A DNA stretch of 64,000 nt, taken from positions 372,001-436,000 of the forward strand of contig NVUW01000001.1 of the NCBI GenBank assembly GCA_002733205.1. Reading direction: 5' to 3'. A program made the translations under genes and the position numbers. Shown here one piece after another: positions 17,898 through 26,691 of this stretch (positions within the stretch are counted from its first letter, which is position 1; every line of letters starts with the position of its first letter). The DNA comes from Thalassobium sp. (lineage in GTDB: Bacteria > Pseudomonadota > Gammaproteobacteria > Pseudomonadales > Oceanobacteraceae). The notes under the pieces were generated by a model. That model ran no database searches. It was given only the letters and a program-made list of their open reading frames with translations, and was not told the origin of the DNA.

Positions 17898-19118
17898 ATG
17901 AATATGAAATCCAGATCTTCAGCTTCAACGGCGACTGACCTGCATAAACAGGGTCAGCAACGCCGCCAGACCTTAAAAACACTGCTGGCTCTGGGCCTTA
18001 CACCGGCAACCGCCAGCTTGCTCAGCGCCTGCAATAAAGCACCGGATACATCCGCCGCTGCGCAGGAATTCTGGGTATCCGCTCAGGGCCGTGATGCCAG
18101 CCAGTTCGGCCTGGGGTGGGTACAGTCAGAGGCAGGCTATGCCAGTCAGAGCGCTCATACCGCAGTCAGTGGTTTCCGCGGCCATGGCGCAGTACAGCAT
18201 CCATTGCGTCCGGATGCCGTGCTGATGGTCTCGCGCCAGCCCGGCACCGAGTGCGTGGAAGTTAACCTGCTCAGCGGTGAGGTAACGGCCCGCTTTGCCT
18301 GTCAGCCCGGCCGTCACCTGCATGGTCATGCCTGCTTCAGTGCCGATGGCCGGCAGCTGTTTACCACAGAGTCTGATTTTGTCTCCGGTCTGGGAAAAAT
18401 CGTGGTACGCGATGCCAGTACCTATCAATGGCTGGGGGAGTTCGACAGCCATGGCATTGGCCCGCACGAATTAAAAATGATGCCCGATGGAAAAACACTG
18501 GTCGTCGCCAACGGCGGTCTGCGCACCCACCCTGACAGTGGGCGTAAAATTCTTAACCTCGACACCATGCGTTCCAGCCTGAGCTACCTGCGCGCCAGCG
18601 ATGGTGTATTGCTCGACGAACAAACCCTGACCGAACCCAAAGCCAGTATCCGCCATCTGGATATTGCCGCCGACGGTACCGTCGCCGTTGCCACACAGGT
18701 GCAGCGTGCCGCCATGGCAGACAACCATATTGTTGCTCCCGGTGCTGTACACACACCGGGCAAAACATTGCAGCCGCTGCCAGCCCCCGTGCCGCTGCTC
18801 AGTCAGTTTAACGACTACATGGGCAGTGTTGCCGTGCATAACGGCGAGCGCATTGCCGGCTTCAGCAGCCCGCGTGGCAACCTGGTCGCTTTCTGGCATC
18901 TCGACCGTCATGAATTACTCGGTTATCACGCTTTTCACGATGTTTGCGGCCTGACGGTAAGCCATGACCAACGCTATTTTGTGTTGTCCAATTCCGCCGG
19001 CCAGCTGCGCCGTATTAATGCCAGAACGCTGCAGGAACAGCCCGACCTGCGGCTGCAGATTTCTGCAATGCACTGGGACAACCACATGATTTCTTTAACC
19101 CTGAACACCACCAGTTGA
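17898..19118 (+). CDS. DUF1513 domain-containing protein, exported
   Basis: DUF1513-family beta-propeller-like protein, 406 aa. The N-terminus carries RRQTLKTLLALGLTPATASL then LSAC, so a twin-arginine-like export signal with a lipobox is likely. Blocks include GRHLHGHACFSADGRQLFTT, GIGPHELKMMPDGKTLVVAN and IRHLDIAADGTVAVATQ, consistent with propeller blades. The family has no known enzymatic function but is consistently found with imelysins and DUF1111 proteins. An alternative ATG at 17904 would drop two residues. It is six bases after the di-haem gene stop, so co-translated. Confidence 0.85.
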   Translation: MNMKSRSSASTATDLHKQGQQRRQTLKTLLALGLTPATASLLSACNKAPDTSAAAQEFWVSAQGRDASQFGLGWVQSEAGYASQSAHTAVSGFRGHGAVQHPLRPDAVLMVSRQPGTECVEVNLLSGEVTARFACQPGRHLHGHACFSADGRQLFTTESDFVSGLGKIVVRDASTYQWLGEFDSHGIGPHELKMMPDGKTLVVANGGLRTHPDSGRKILNLDTMRSSLSYLRASDGVLLDEQTLTEPKASIRHLDIAADGTVAVATQVQRAAMADNHIVAPGAVHTPGKTLQPLPAPVPLLSQFNDYMGSVAVHNGERIAGFSSPRGNLVAFWHLDRHELLGYHAFHDVCGLTVSHDQRYFVLSNSAGQLRRINARTLQEQPDLRLQISAMHWDNHMISLTLNTTS

Positions 19119-19125
19119 GCAATCC

Positions 19126-20211
19126 ATGAATTTTTTATTGTTTCGTTCACTCGTATTTTCTGCTGCTGCCGGATTGTTATTAACCGCCTGCGGTGGAGAA
19201 CGCGTTAATGACCCGGTCACCGTCACGCAATCATCACTGGATAAAGCGTTGCAGGAACTGACCGACAACAGCATTATTCCGGCGGTCAATGATTTTGCCA
19301 GCCAAAGCGCTGCATTAACCAATCAGGCTGAAGCGTTCTGCAGCGCCCCGGATGCCGCCGGACTGACGACTCTGCAACAACAATGGCGTACGCTGGCCGA
19401 CAGCTGGTATCACTTATTACCGTTAAATTTCGGCCCGGCCGACGATGATCTGGTATTTCCGCCATACATTTATATCGACTCCCTGCGCCAGCGTGGTAAT
19501 AACTACAGCGCCACGGTCAGAAGTGAAATCAATACCCTGCTGGGCAACACTACAGAATTAAACAGCAGCTATTTTGATAACCGTAATTTTCAGTACGTGG
19601 GATTACTGGCGTTGGAAATTGCCATCTTTGAACGCGCCTCTGATGCCAGTAAAAACACCACCGATATTGTTGCTGAATATCAGGCCCAGCCACGTAAATG
19701 CGACATTATCAGCGGCCTCAGCAACGCACTGCAGGTTAAAGCCGATTACATCCGCAGCGGCTGGACGCTGAATCACAAAGCCACTGGAAAACCTTACCGT
19801 GAGTTATTTCTCAGTAATCAACTGGATGATGGCACCCCTGCCCTGACCCAGTTACTGACCAGCGCGCAGGAATTTCTCGATTATTTACAACAACGCAATG
19901 TCGCCACCGTTGCCGCACAAAGCAGTGGTTACAACTGGCCGTTAATGGCCACCGCTATCGATAGTATTGAAGAAATTTTACAGGGCAACAGCGCCAGCAC
20001 CCTGAGCCTGTTCTCTCTGATGACTGCCGCCGGTTACGACGCTGCGGTCAGTGCTGTGCGCTCGAATATTGCAGCCGCAAGGGAAAACATCAGCAATCAG
20101 GATGCCCTGTTATTCAAATCCTCGGCGGCGCAGTTGGATGGCAATTTTAAACGTGAAATTCCGGACGGGCTGGAAGTTGATCTGGGCATCAACTTTACCG
20201 ACGGCGATTAA
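19126..20211 (+). CDS. Second imelysin-family lipoprotein
   Basis: 361-residue lipoprotein (signal ends LLLTACGG) of the imelysin family. The block QQWRTLADSWYHLLPLNFGP is the family's N-terminal W-rich segment, followed by FPPYIYIDSLRQRGNNY. The GxHxxE site of the first imelysin is altered: the corresponding segment reads YVGLLALEIAIFE, so the histidine is lost while the glutamate stays. It may be the regulatory or docking partner of the first imelysin. It lies 7 bases after DUF1513 and before the porin. Confidence 0.8.
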   Translation: MNFLLFRSLVFSAAAGLLLTACGGERVNDPVTVTQSSLDKALQELTDNSIIPAVNDFASQSAALTNQAEAFCSAPDAAGLTTLQQQWRTLADSWYHLLPLNFGPADDDLVFPPYIYIDSLRQRGNNYSATVRSEINTLLGNTTELNSSYFDNRNFQYVGLLALEIAIFERASDASKNTTDIVAEYQAQPRKCDIISGLSNALQVKADYIRSGWTLNHKATGKPYRELFLSNQLDDGTPALTQLLTSAQEFLDYLQQRNVATVAAQSSGYNWPLMATAIDSIEEILQGNSASTLSLFSLMTAAGYDAAVSAVRSNIAAARENISNQDALLFKSSAAQLDGNFKREIPDGLEVDLGINFTDGD

Positions 20212-20243
20212 TTTTTTAATTATTTTATAAGGGCAGATAGTCA

Positions 20244-21428
20244 ATGAAAGCCAACCTGAAAAAACACGCCGCCCTGTTAGCCGGTGCGGTCTTACTGGCC
20301 AATACACAACTGGTTCAGGCTGATGATCAGCAAACCATTATCGAGCTGCAGAAGCGTATCGAACAGCTGGAACAAAGCATGAACGAACGCCTGAATGCGA
20401 TGGCCGACAGTATGGACAGCGTGGCCGCTCAGCAATCTTCCGGGGCAAATAAAAACGTGCATATCGGCGGTTATGGCGAAATGCATTACAACCATCTGGA
20501 TGTCGATGGCACCGATACCCGCCAGATTGATTTACACCGTATGGTGCTGTTTTTTGGCTACGACTTCAGCGACCGCGCCCGCTTTGTGTCTGAATTTGAA
20601 GTGGAACACACGCTGGTCAGCGATGGCGCCCGTGGTGCGGTAGAAATTGAACAGGCCTACGTTGAACTCGACCTGATGAGCAATATGCAGTTCCGCAGCG
20701 GTGTGATGCTGATGCCGGTAGGCATGATTAATGAAACCCACGAGCCACCGACGTTTTACGGTGTTGAGCGCCCGGTGATTGAAACCACCATTATTCCGAC
20801 CACCTGGTATTCGGCCGGTATCAGCATTACCCACCAGCTGGATAATGGCATCAGCTACGACCTGATGATTTCTGAAGGTCTGAAAACCGATGACCCAACC
20901 TACAACAACGATGCTGATCCGTTTGACCTGAAATCCGGTAAGCAGAAAGGTTCTTTTGCCGATGCCTTCGATCTGGCCGTGACCGGGCGCGTTGTTTATC
21001 GCGGTACCGCCGGTCTGGAACTGGCGGCTTACGCGCAGTATCAGCCCGACCTGGACCAGAGCGCAGAAATTTCTTATGCCGACGATGCCACACTGGTGGG
21101 CGCCCATGTGATTTATCAACTGGGTGATATCACCACCAAAGCACTTTACGCGCGCTGGGATCTGGGAGGCGATGCCGCCGATGCCGCCGGAAAAGCCGTA
21201 CAGGATGGTGGTTATGTTGAAGTGAATTACCGCCTGAACGAACAGTGGGGCTTTTTTGGCCGTCAGAGTGCCTGGTCACAAAACGACGATATGAACGCCA
21301 GCCAGAGCGATGCCGGGGTAAACTACTACCCGGTTGAAGGCATTGTGTTTAAAGCGGACATCCAGCAACAGAATAAAGACGCCGGCAATGCCGATGGCTT
21401 TAACCTGGGTATGGGTTATATGTTCTGA
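20244..21428 (+). CDS. Outer-membrane porin with N-terminal coiled coil
   Basis: 394-residue predicted outer-membrane beta-barrel. A signal peptide (ends LVQA) is followed by a short coiled coil (IIELQKRIEQLEQSMNERLN) and a barrel from VHIGGYGEMHYNHLDVD. The last strand, FNLGMGYMF, ends in phenylalanine as Bam-dependent porins do. FFGYDFSDRARFVSEFEVEH and VEIEQAYVELDLMSNMQFRSG are typical of the phosphate-selective porin O/P-like superfamily. Position at the end of the imelysin operon suggests it admits the metal complex or ligand handled by the upstream proteins. AAGGGCAG serves as ribosome site. A terminator follows. Confidence 0.85.
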   Translation: MKANLKKHAALLAGAVLLANTQLVQADDQQTIIELQKRIEQLEQSMNERLNAMADSMDSVAAQQSSGANKNVHIGGYGEMHYNHLDVDGTDTRQIDLHRMVLFFGYDFSDRARFVSEFEVEHTLVSDGARGAVEIEQAYVELDLMSNMQFRSGVMLMPVGMINETHEPPTFYGVERPVIETTIIPTTWYSAGISITHQLDNGISYDLMISEGLKTDDPTYNNDADPFDLKSGKQKGSFADAFDLAVTGRVVYRGTAGLELAAYAQYQPDLDQSAEISYADDATLVGAHVIYQLGDITTKALYARWDLGGDAADAAGKAVQDGGYVEVNYRLNEQWGFFGRQSAWSQNDDMNASQSDAGVNYYPVEGIVFKADIQQQNKDAGNADGFNLGMGYMF

Positions 21429-21444
21429 GCCGCTGCTGCAGAGC

Positions 21445-21481
21445 AAAAATGCCGGTGCGGTTTTCCGCCCCGGCATTTTTT
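21445..21481 (+). terminator. Terminator of the imelysin-porin operon
   Basis: Stem AAAAATGCCGG / CCGGCATTTTT with an inner GCGG-TTTT-CCGC stem, ending in a T run. It begins 17 bases after the porin stop. Confidence 0.9.
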
Positions 21482-21597
21482 ATGCGCATCAAATGGGCAA
21501 TGATTGACCCTGAGCCGATATAAGTCCTATTCGTTTATCAATAAAAAACGTTAGGATGACATCCTTTTTACCCGGCCTTTCCACAGGGGAGCTGTTT

Positions 21598-22548
21598 ATG
21601 CTGATTATCGAAGCCGTTGCTCCGGCCTCTACCGAAGACGACATTCTGCGTCTGGCTAAGCGCAATGACGTCAGCGACGTCTGGATCAGCGGTCAGCGCG
21701 AAAACCAGACCGTGATTAAAATTCTGCTCAGTAACGATAAATCGCAGAAAGTACTGGATCAGTTGCAGAAGCTGATGGAAGGCAAAAATAATTTCCGCGT
21801 ATTGGTGTACCCGCTGGATCTGGCATTACCCAACGAAAGTCTGGAAAAAACCCGTCTGACGCGTGAATCCCTGTATAACCAGCTGAGTCGGGAAAGCCGC
21901 CTCGACTGGCATTTTATTATGCTGGTGATCTTATCCACCATCGTGGCGGCCATTGGCCTGATCGAAAATAACGTCGCCGTTATTATTGGTGCCATGGTGA
22001 TTGCTCCGCTGCTGGGTCCTAACCTGGCGCTGTCGCTGGCGACCACTCTGGGCCATGTGAAAGAAATCAAACAAGCACTGATCACCCTGTTTTCCGGCAT
22101 TGGCATTGCTCTGGCGATTGCCTGGGCTATCGGTTGGCTCTATCCGGACATTGCAATCAGTGAAGAATTACTCAGCCGTACCCACGTAGGCCTGAGTAGT
22201 CTGGCCCTGGCTCTCGCCTCCGGTGCGGCAGCGGCGCTATCTATTACCACCGGGGTTTCGTCGGTGCTGGTTGGCGTTATGGTCGCCGTCGCGTTATTAC
22301 CGCCAACGGTAACATTGGGCATTATGGCCGGTATGCAGGCCTGGGAATCGGCCTACGGGGCACTGGCGCTATTACTGGTGAACATTGCCTCGGTCAACTT
22401 TACCGGCCAGCTCACCATGCGCCTGAAGGGGATTAAACCGCGCGAAGAAAAATTCCAGACCATCTCGCTATGGATATTTTCCCTCGGTATTGTTTTCTGG
22501 CTGGGTCTGTTGGTGTTATTAGTGCGCCTGATGCCCGACCTGGTGTAA
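21598..22548 (+). CDS. TIGR00341/DUF389 family inner-membrane protein
   Basis: DUF389 protein: an N-terminal cytoplasmic alpha/beta domain (about 1-85) followed by about six transmembrane helices. Hydrophobic stretches include IMLVILSTIVAAIGLIENNV, VIIGAMVIAPLLGPNLALSL and VLVGVMVAVALLPPTVTLG, the last two bearing the family G-A-M-(x)-A-P-L-(x)-P and A-L-L-P-P motifs. Function unknown. The ATG at 21598 is preceded by AGGGGAGC at proper spacing; an in-frame ATG at 21556 lacks a ribosome site. 316 aa. Confidence 0.88.
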   Translation: MLIIEAVAPASTEDDILRLAKRNDVSDVWISGQRENQTVIKILLSNDKSQKVLDQLQKLMEGKNNFRVLVYPLDLALPNESLEKTRLTRESLYNQLSRESRLDWHFIMLVILSTIVAAIGLIENNVAVIIGAMVIAPLLGPNLALSLATTLGHVKEIKQALITLFSGIGIALAIAWAIGWLYPDIAISEELLSRTHVGLSSLALALASGAAAALSITTGVSSVLVGVMVAVALLPPTVTLGIMAGMQAWESAYGALALLLVNIASVNFTGQLTMRLKGIKPREEKFQTISLWIFSLGIVFWLGLLVLLVRLMPDLV

Positions 22549-22568
22549 TGCCAACGTGCTGCGCTGGC

Positions 22569-23534
22569 TCAGAGCCAGCGCTTCTTGCGGAACAACCACA
22601 TCAACCCCGTGGCCAGTAATCCCATACATCCCAGCAGAATAAAATAGCCATCCTTAAATTTAAGTTCCGGCATATAGTCAAAATTCATACCGTATAAACC
22701 GGCCATAAAACTCAGCGGGACAAAGATCGCAGTAATCACCGTCAGTACACGCATGGTGCTGTTCAGCTGGTGTGAAGTGATGGAAATATAGCCGTCCACC
22801 AGATCACCACACAGCTCATAAAACATCTGAGCCAGACTGTGCAGACGCTCAAAACGATCATGCAGGTCGTTAATCACATGGCGCATTGCTTCGTCATCAG
22901 GGAAAAATGCATACTCACCGGTGCGCAATTCATCGGTGATATTTTTGTGATAATTAAACGTCCGGCGTAACTTAACCAGGCGCGATTTATAGTTCATCAG
23001 CTCACGCATATGATCATCACTGCCGGCTTCCGACAGCTCATCTTCCAGATCCCCCAGGCGTTCTTCAAACACGAGAATGTTATCCAGATAAATACCCGCC
23101 GACGTGTGCATAATTTTCAATGCCAGCTGTGCCGGGCTGCGCTGCAGATAAATACCGCCATTATCCGCCATCAGACGATCAATACTCTGCGCCGCCTGCG
23201 GATGACGGGTTAATAAAAAACGCTCGCCGATAAAAAACGAAACCGACTGCCCGGTATAGTTCAGACCCGCGTCAAAGCCGGCAATGCCGCGGTACAAAAT
23301 AAATATATGATCCGAAAATTCTTCCAGCTTAGGCGGATGACGATCCCGCACGGCATCTTTAATGGCTAACGGGTGACAGCCAAACGTCTGCAGGATATCC
23401 AGTTCCAGCTCGGCGTCAGGTTGTTGACTGTCCACCCAGATACGGCTCTCCGGCTGTTGTTGCCAGAGCTCAATCAGTTCCGCACCACCCGTGCTGATCT
23501 GTCCTTGTGCGTTAATTAATATTGTCCGGATCAC
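22569..23534 (-). CDS. CorA-family divalent cation transporter (CorA/ZntB type)
   Basis: Pentameric CorA-superfamily channel. A large cytoplasmic N-terminal funnel (about 1-260) is followed by two transmembrane helices with the signature YGMNFDYMPEL between them, then a basic C-terminus (FRKKRWL). The GMN motif is intact, so Mg2+, Co2+ or Zn2+ transport is plausible; ZntB versus CorA cannot be separated here. The start is uncertain: GTG 23534 has GAGGGG at good spacing and gives MIRTILINAQG; ATG 23540 and ATG 23558 are in frame upstream. It lies downstream of polB on the same strand. Confidence 0.85.
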   Translation of the reverse strand: MIRTILINAQGQISTGGAELIELWQQQPESRIWVDSQQPDAELELDILQTFGCHPLAIKDAVRDRHPPKLEEFSDHIFILYRGIAGFDAGLNYTGQSVSFFIGERFLLTRHPQAAQSIDRLMADNGGIYLQRSPAQLALKIMHTSAGIYLDNILVFEERLGDLEDELSEAGSDDHMRELMNYKSRLVKLRRTFNYHKNITDELRTGEYAFFPDDEAMRHVINDLHDRFERLHSLAQMFYELCGDLVDGYISITSHQLNSTMRVLTVITAIFVPLSFMAGLYGMNFDYMPELKFKDGYFILLGCMGLLATGLMWLFRKKRWL

Positions 23535-23642
23535 GATCATCCCCTCAGAGATATTGGCCATTGCTCTGCGCAACGGTCGGATAAAATACGGTTAGAGTCA
23601 ATTACGCTGTCGCGCTAAACCGCATTAAGGTACAGCAGAAAC

Positions 23643-26120
23643 TCAGAACAACGCCAACTGCTGCCCGGCCAGTGCGGAGAAGTCATCGTCGGTGTAATGA
23701 AAAATAGCATCGGCCGTCGGTTTCAGCTGCTTTTCCAGATAATGATGGTAATCCACTGTCCCGCCTTTGCTGCCATCCGGCCACACCGGCTCTGGCCCGC
23801 TCACCGTCCAGCGATAGGTAATCCAGCCACCGCGTTCAGCAAAGCGCGATGGCAAACCTTTCAGCGTCAGCCATTGCTCCAGCTTTGCCGCCGCCTGTGC
23901 ATGGGGCGGAATATTTTTCTGATACGCCGGCAGTGGACGACGCAGACGCTTGCGGTACGTCAGCAGGTGATCCAGCTTGCCGCTGAGTAAATTCTGTACC
24001 TGTTCGCGCAGCCAGTCCTGATACGGTTCATGTAAAAAAATACGCCGGTAAAGCTCGGTCTGAAACTGACGCGCCAGCGGTGTCCAGTCCGAACGTACCG
24101 CTTCCAGTCCTTTGAATACCATCTCATCATTACCGGCGCTGTTCTTAATCAGCCCGGCGTAACGTTTTTTACTGCCGGTTTCTTCACCACGGATAGAGGG
24201 CATAAAAAAGCGCCGGTAATGGGTTTCGTATTCCATTTCCAGAAAGCTCTCGGTGCCAAATTCCAGAGGCAGGCGCTCGCTCCACCAGCCATTCAGATCG
24301 CGCACCAAACGCTGGCCAATGTCATCCGCCTCGGCGTCGGTGACGCTGCGTTTAAGCCAGACAAAAACCGAGTCGGTATCGCCGTAAATAACATCAAAAC
24401 CCTGCTGTTCAATCCAGGCCGAACTTTGCTGAATAATCTGATGGCCACGCAGAGTAATTGAGCTGGCCAGACGGGTATCGTAAAAACGGCAACCATCGGA
24501 ACCGAGCACGCCATAGCAAGATGCCATAATGACCTTGATCGCCTGGCTCAGCGCTTTATTACCGGCTTTTTTTGCCTGCTCGCGTTTTTCACCCAGAATG
24601 CGGATCAGGTCAGGAAGAATGTGTTTCTGCTGATGAAAACGACCGCCGAAAAAGCCCGGAATGGTACGCTGTTTCTGTTCGCTGTCGTCGTCCAGCAACA
24701 GGCCTTCGGTCAGCCCCATCGGGTCAATTTTAAACGTACGGATAATCGACGGGTACAGACTCTTAAAATCCAGTACCAACACATGCTCGAATAATCCCGG
24801 ACGCGAATCCATTACATAGCCACCGGGGCTTTTCTGCGCGTGATAGCCTTCGCCGATATTGGGTGCCACAAACCCCGCGCGGTGCAGACGCGGTAAATAC
24901 ATATTTTCAAACGCGGCGACCGAACCACCCATACGGTCCATGCTGAGGCCGGTCATGTGAGCCCGTTCGATGGTAAAATTCAGCAAGTCGGCTTTTTCAA
25001 AGATGCGCCAGACCAGCTCGCAGTCTTTCAGGTTATAGGCCGCTAATGCGGCTTTATCGTGCATGAACAGATGCTCAATATCGCCACCACGGTCATCGCC
25101 GTGCAGCAGCTTGCTGTCCCCGAGAAAATACTGGGCAACATCATTCAGGGCAAAACTCTCAAACTGCCAGGTGGCATTGCGCAGCAGATCAATACCATCC
25201 AGCACCACGCGTCCGGCAATGTGTAAAAAAATACGGTCGGGATTATTGGCACTGACACGCCAGCTCAGCTCGCTGCCGTCGCGGCCAATGGTGAATGGAA
25301 TGTTGTGCTCGGCACATTTGCGCCGCAAAAAATCGAAATCAAACTGAATGACGTTCCAGCCCATGATCACGTCCGGATCATAGTCGGCCATTAATTGCAG
25401 AAAACGCTGCAACAGCGCGACCTCGTCGGCCACCAGTTCCAGTCCGTCATGCTTTTCCGGTTTATCGCCAACCAGTTCCTCACCAACCAATTGCTCGCCA
25501 ACCAGGCCTTCGTCAATCATCACCACCTGTTGCCAGTCATCGGCATAAAATCCAATGGAAAACAGCCGGTCCGGTTCACCCCGGCGCGGAAAGGAGGTTT
25601 CGATATCCAGTGACAGACAACGAAAAGGCGGCAAAGGGTCGTTTTCGGGCTGCGCTTGTGGCGGCAGTGGTTTCTGAATCCGTCCTTCCTGCAAATGCAG
25701 AAACGGTCGTTGTTCATCGGCCGTGACCCCGGACGGCAAACGCGCGGCACCATAAATAAAGCGCTCCATCAGGTAACGGTCAGTCGGGCGAATGTCGACT
25801 TCGCGACAAATAATGCCCTGCTCGAGCAATACGTCACGCCAGCGATAGGTGTAAGAAGATGGTAAATAGCAGGCACTGGACGGCTGCGCAGAAAAACTCT
25901 GCAACGCCACATCGGCAATACGCACCGGCCAGTTGAGGGTGCGGGCAATATCCGCTGCACGGGACGCATGCTCACGGTCAATAAAACAAACGGCGGGGTG
26001 CGCTATCTGCTGACGCACAGGGCCACGCGCGCTGTGCCACCAGAAGGTCAGCACGGTGCGCAGGCCGTCGGCGTCCTGAATGTCCGTCCAGCTGCTGGTC
26101 AGCAGAAAAGCGTTAATCAT
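23643..26120 (-). CDS. polB: DNA polymerase II (family B)
   Basis: Damage-inducible family-B polymerase used in replication restart and translesion synthesis. 3'-5' exonuclease motifs are LSLDIETSFP (Exo I, about residue 168), GWNVIQFDFDFLRRKC (Exo II) and YNLKDCELVWRIFEKA (Exo III). Polymerase motifs are DFKSLYPSIIRTFKIDP (motif A), then KKAGNKALSQAIKVIMASCYG (motif B region) and VIYGDTDSVFVWL (motif C). The protein is 825 aa against 783 in E. coli. Part of the excess is a loop with three LVGEx repeats near residues 206-220. No LexA box was recognised in the short divergent gap upstream. Confidence 0.96.
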   Translation of the reverse strand: MINAFLLTSSWTDIQDADGLRTVLTFWWHSARGPVRQQIAHPAVCFIDREHASRAADIARTLNWPVRIADVALQSFSAQPSSACYLPSSYTYRWRDVLLEQGIICREVDIRPTDRYLMERFIYGAARLPSGVTADEQRPFLHLQEGRIQKPLPPQAQPENDPLPPFRCLSLDIETSFPRRGEPDRLFSIGFYADDWQQVVMIDEGLVGEQLVGEELVGDKPEKHDGLELVADEVALLQRFLQLMADYDPDVIMGWNVIQFDFDFLRRKCAEHNIPFTIGRDGSELSWRVSANNPDRIFLHIAGRVVLDGIDLLRNATWQFESFALNDVAQYFLGDSKLLHGDDRGGDIEHLFMHDKAALAAYNLKDCELVWRIFEKADLLNFTIERAHMTGLSMDRMGGSVAAFENMYLPRLHRAGFVAPNIGEGYHAQKSPGGYVMDSRPGLFEHVLVLDFKSLYPSIIRTFKIDPMGLTEGLLLDDDSEQKQRTIPGFFGGRFHQQKHILPDLIRILGEKREQAKKAGNKALSQAIKVIMASCYGVLGSDGCRFYDTRLASSITLRGHQIIQQSSAWIEQQGFDVIYGDTDSVFVWLKRSVTDAEADDIGQRLVRDLNGWWSERLPLEFGTESFLEMEYETHYRRFFMPSIRGEETGSKKRYAGLIKNSAGNDEMVFKGLEAVRSDWTPLARQFQTELYRRIFLHEPYQDWLREQVQNLLSGKLDHLLTYRKRLRRPLPAYQKNIPPHAQAAAKLEQWLTLKGLPSRFAERGGWITYRWTVSGPEPVWPDGSKGGTVDYHHYLEKQLKPTADAIFHYTDDDFSALAGQQLALF
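25461..25505 (-). repeat. Three tandem 15-bp units inside polB
   Basis: Codes for LVGEQ, LVGEE and LVGDK in succession, between exonuclease motifs I and II. The units are near-identical at DNA level, indicating recent in-frame slippage. Confidence 0.75.
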
Positions 26121-26173
26121 AAGGCGATCTATACTTGAAAGAACGGAGTTTACCGTAAATAAGGAATATCCCT

Positions 26174-26518
26174 ATGCCCACTCCCAACATAAGTCAGGAT
26201 CCGATGTATCAGCTGCTGCGCAATGACAATGTGCCAGCCTTTAATAAAGCACGCGAAGAGGGCAAAACCTGCGATCTGCGCGGATGTGATTTACGCGGTC
26301 TGGATCTGCGTAACATTAATCTGAAAGGTATGGATTTGACCGATGCTTACTTCCGTGGCTCCGATCTGCGCGGCATCGACTTCCGCGGCTGCCGTATGGA
26401 CGGTGTCAGTCTGGCCGACGCCAAGATCAGTGGCTGTTTTTTCCCCAGCAGTTTACCGGCTCAGGAAATTCTGTTGTCGGTGAGTCATGGTATCCGCCTG
26501 CGTGATCAGGCGCAGTGA
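26174..26518 (+). CDS. Pentapeptide-repeat protein
   Basis: 114-residue protein with about nine consecutive A/C(D/N)LxG-type pentapeptides: CDLRGCDLRGLDLRNINLKG, then MDLTDAYFRGSDLRGIDFRG and CRMDGVSLADAKISG. Such repeats form a right-handed quadrilateral beta-helix. Families range from gyrase-protecting proteins to structural or unknown roles; this one is too short and generic for a functional call. Start at ATG 26174 with AAGGAATATCC upstream. It is divergent from polB across 53 bases. Confidence 0.85.
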   Translation: MPTPNISQDPMYQLLRNDNVPAFNKAREEGKTCDLRGCDLRGLDLRNINLKGMDLTDAYFRGSDLRGIDFRGCRMDGVSLADAKISGCFFPSSLPAQEILLSVSHGIRLRDQAQ

Positions 26519-26691
26519 GAGGATTTCCGGCCCCGTCTCGGCCAATCATTTAATCCGTTATAAAGCGCCGCTTGATCTGGCTGAACCTTTTGCGCAATTT
26601 CAGACATAGCTGGTTCAAGCCTGCGGGGTTTTGCTGTACATTCCGGTGATCAATGACAGGATTGCCCGAAGAGGCAAAATGTGGGGAAAGC

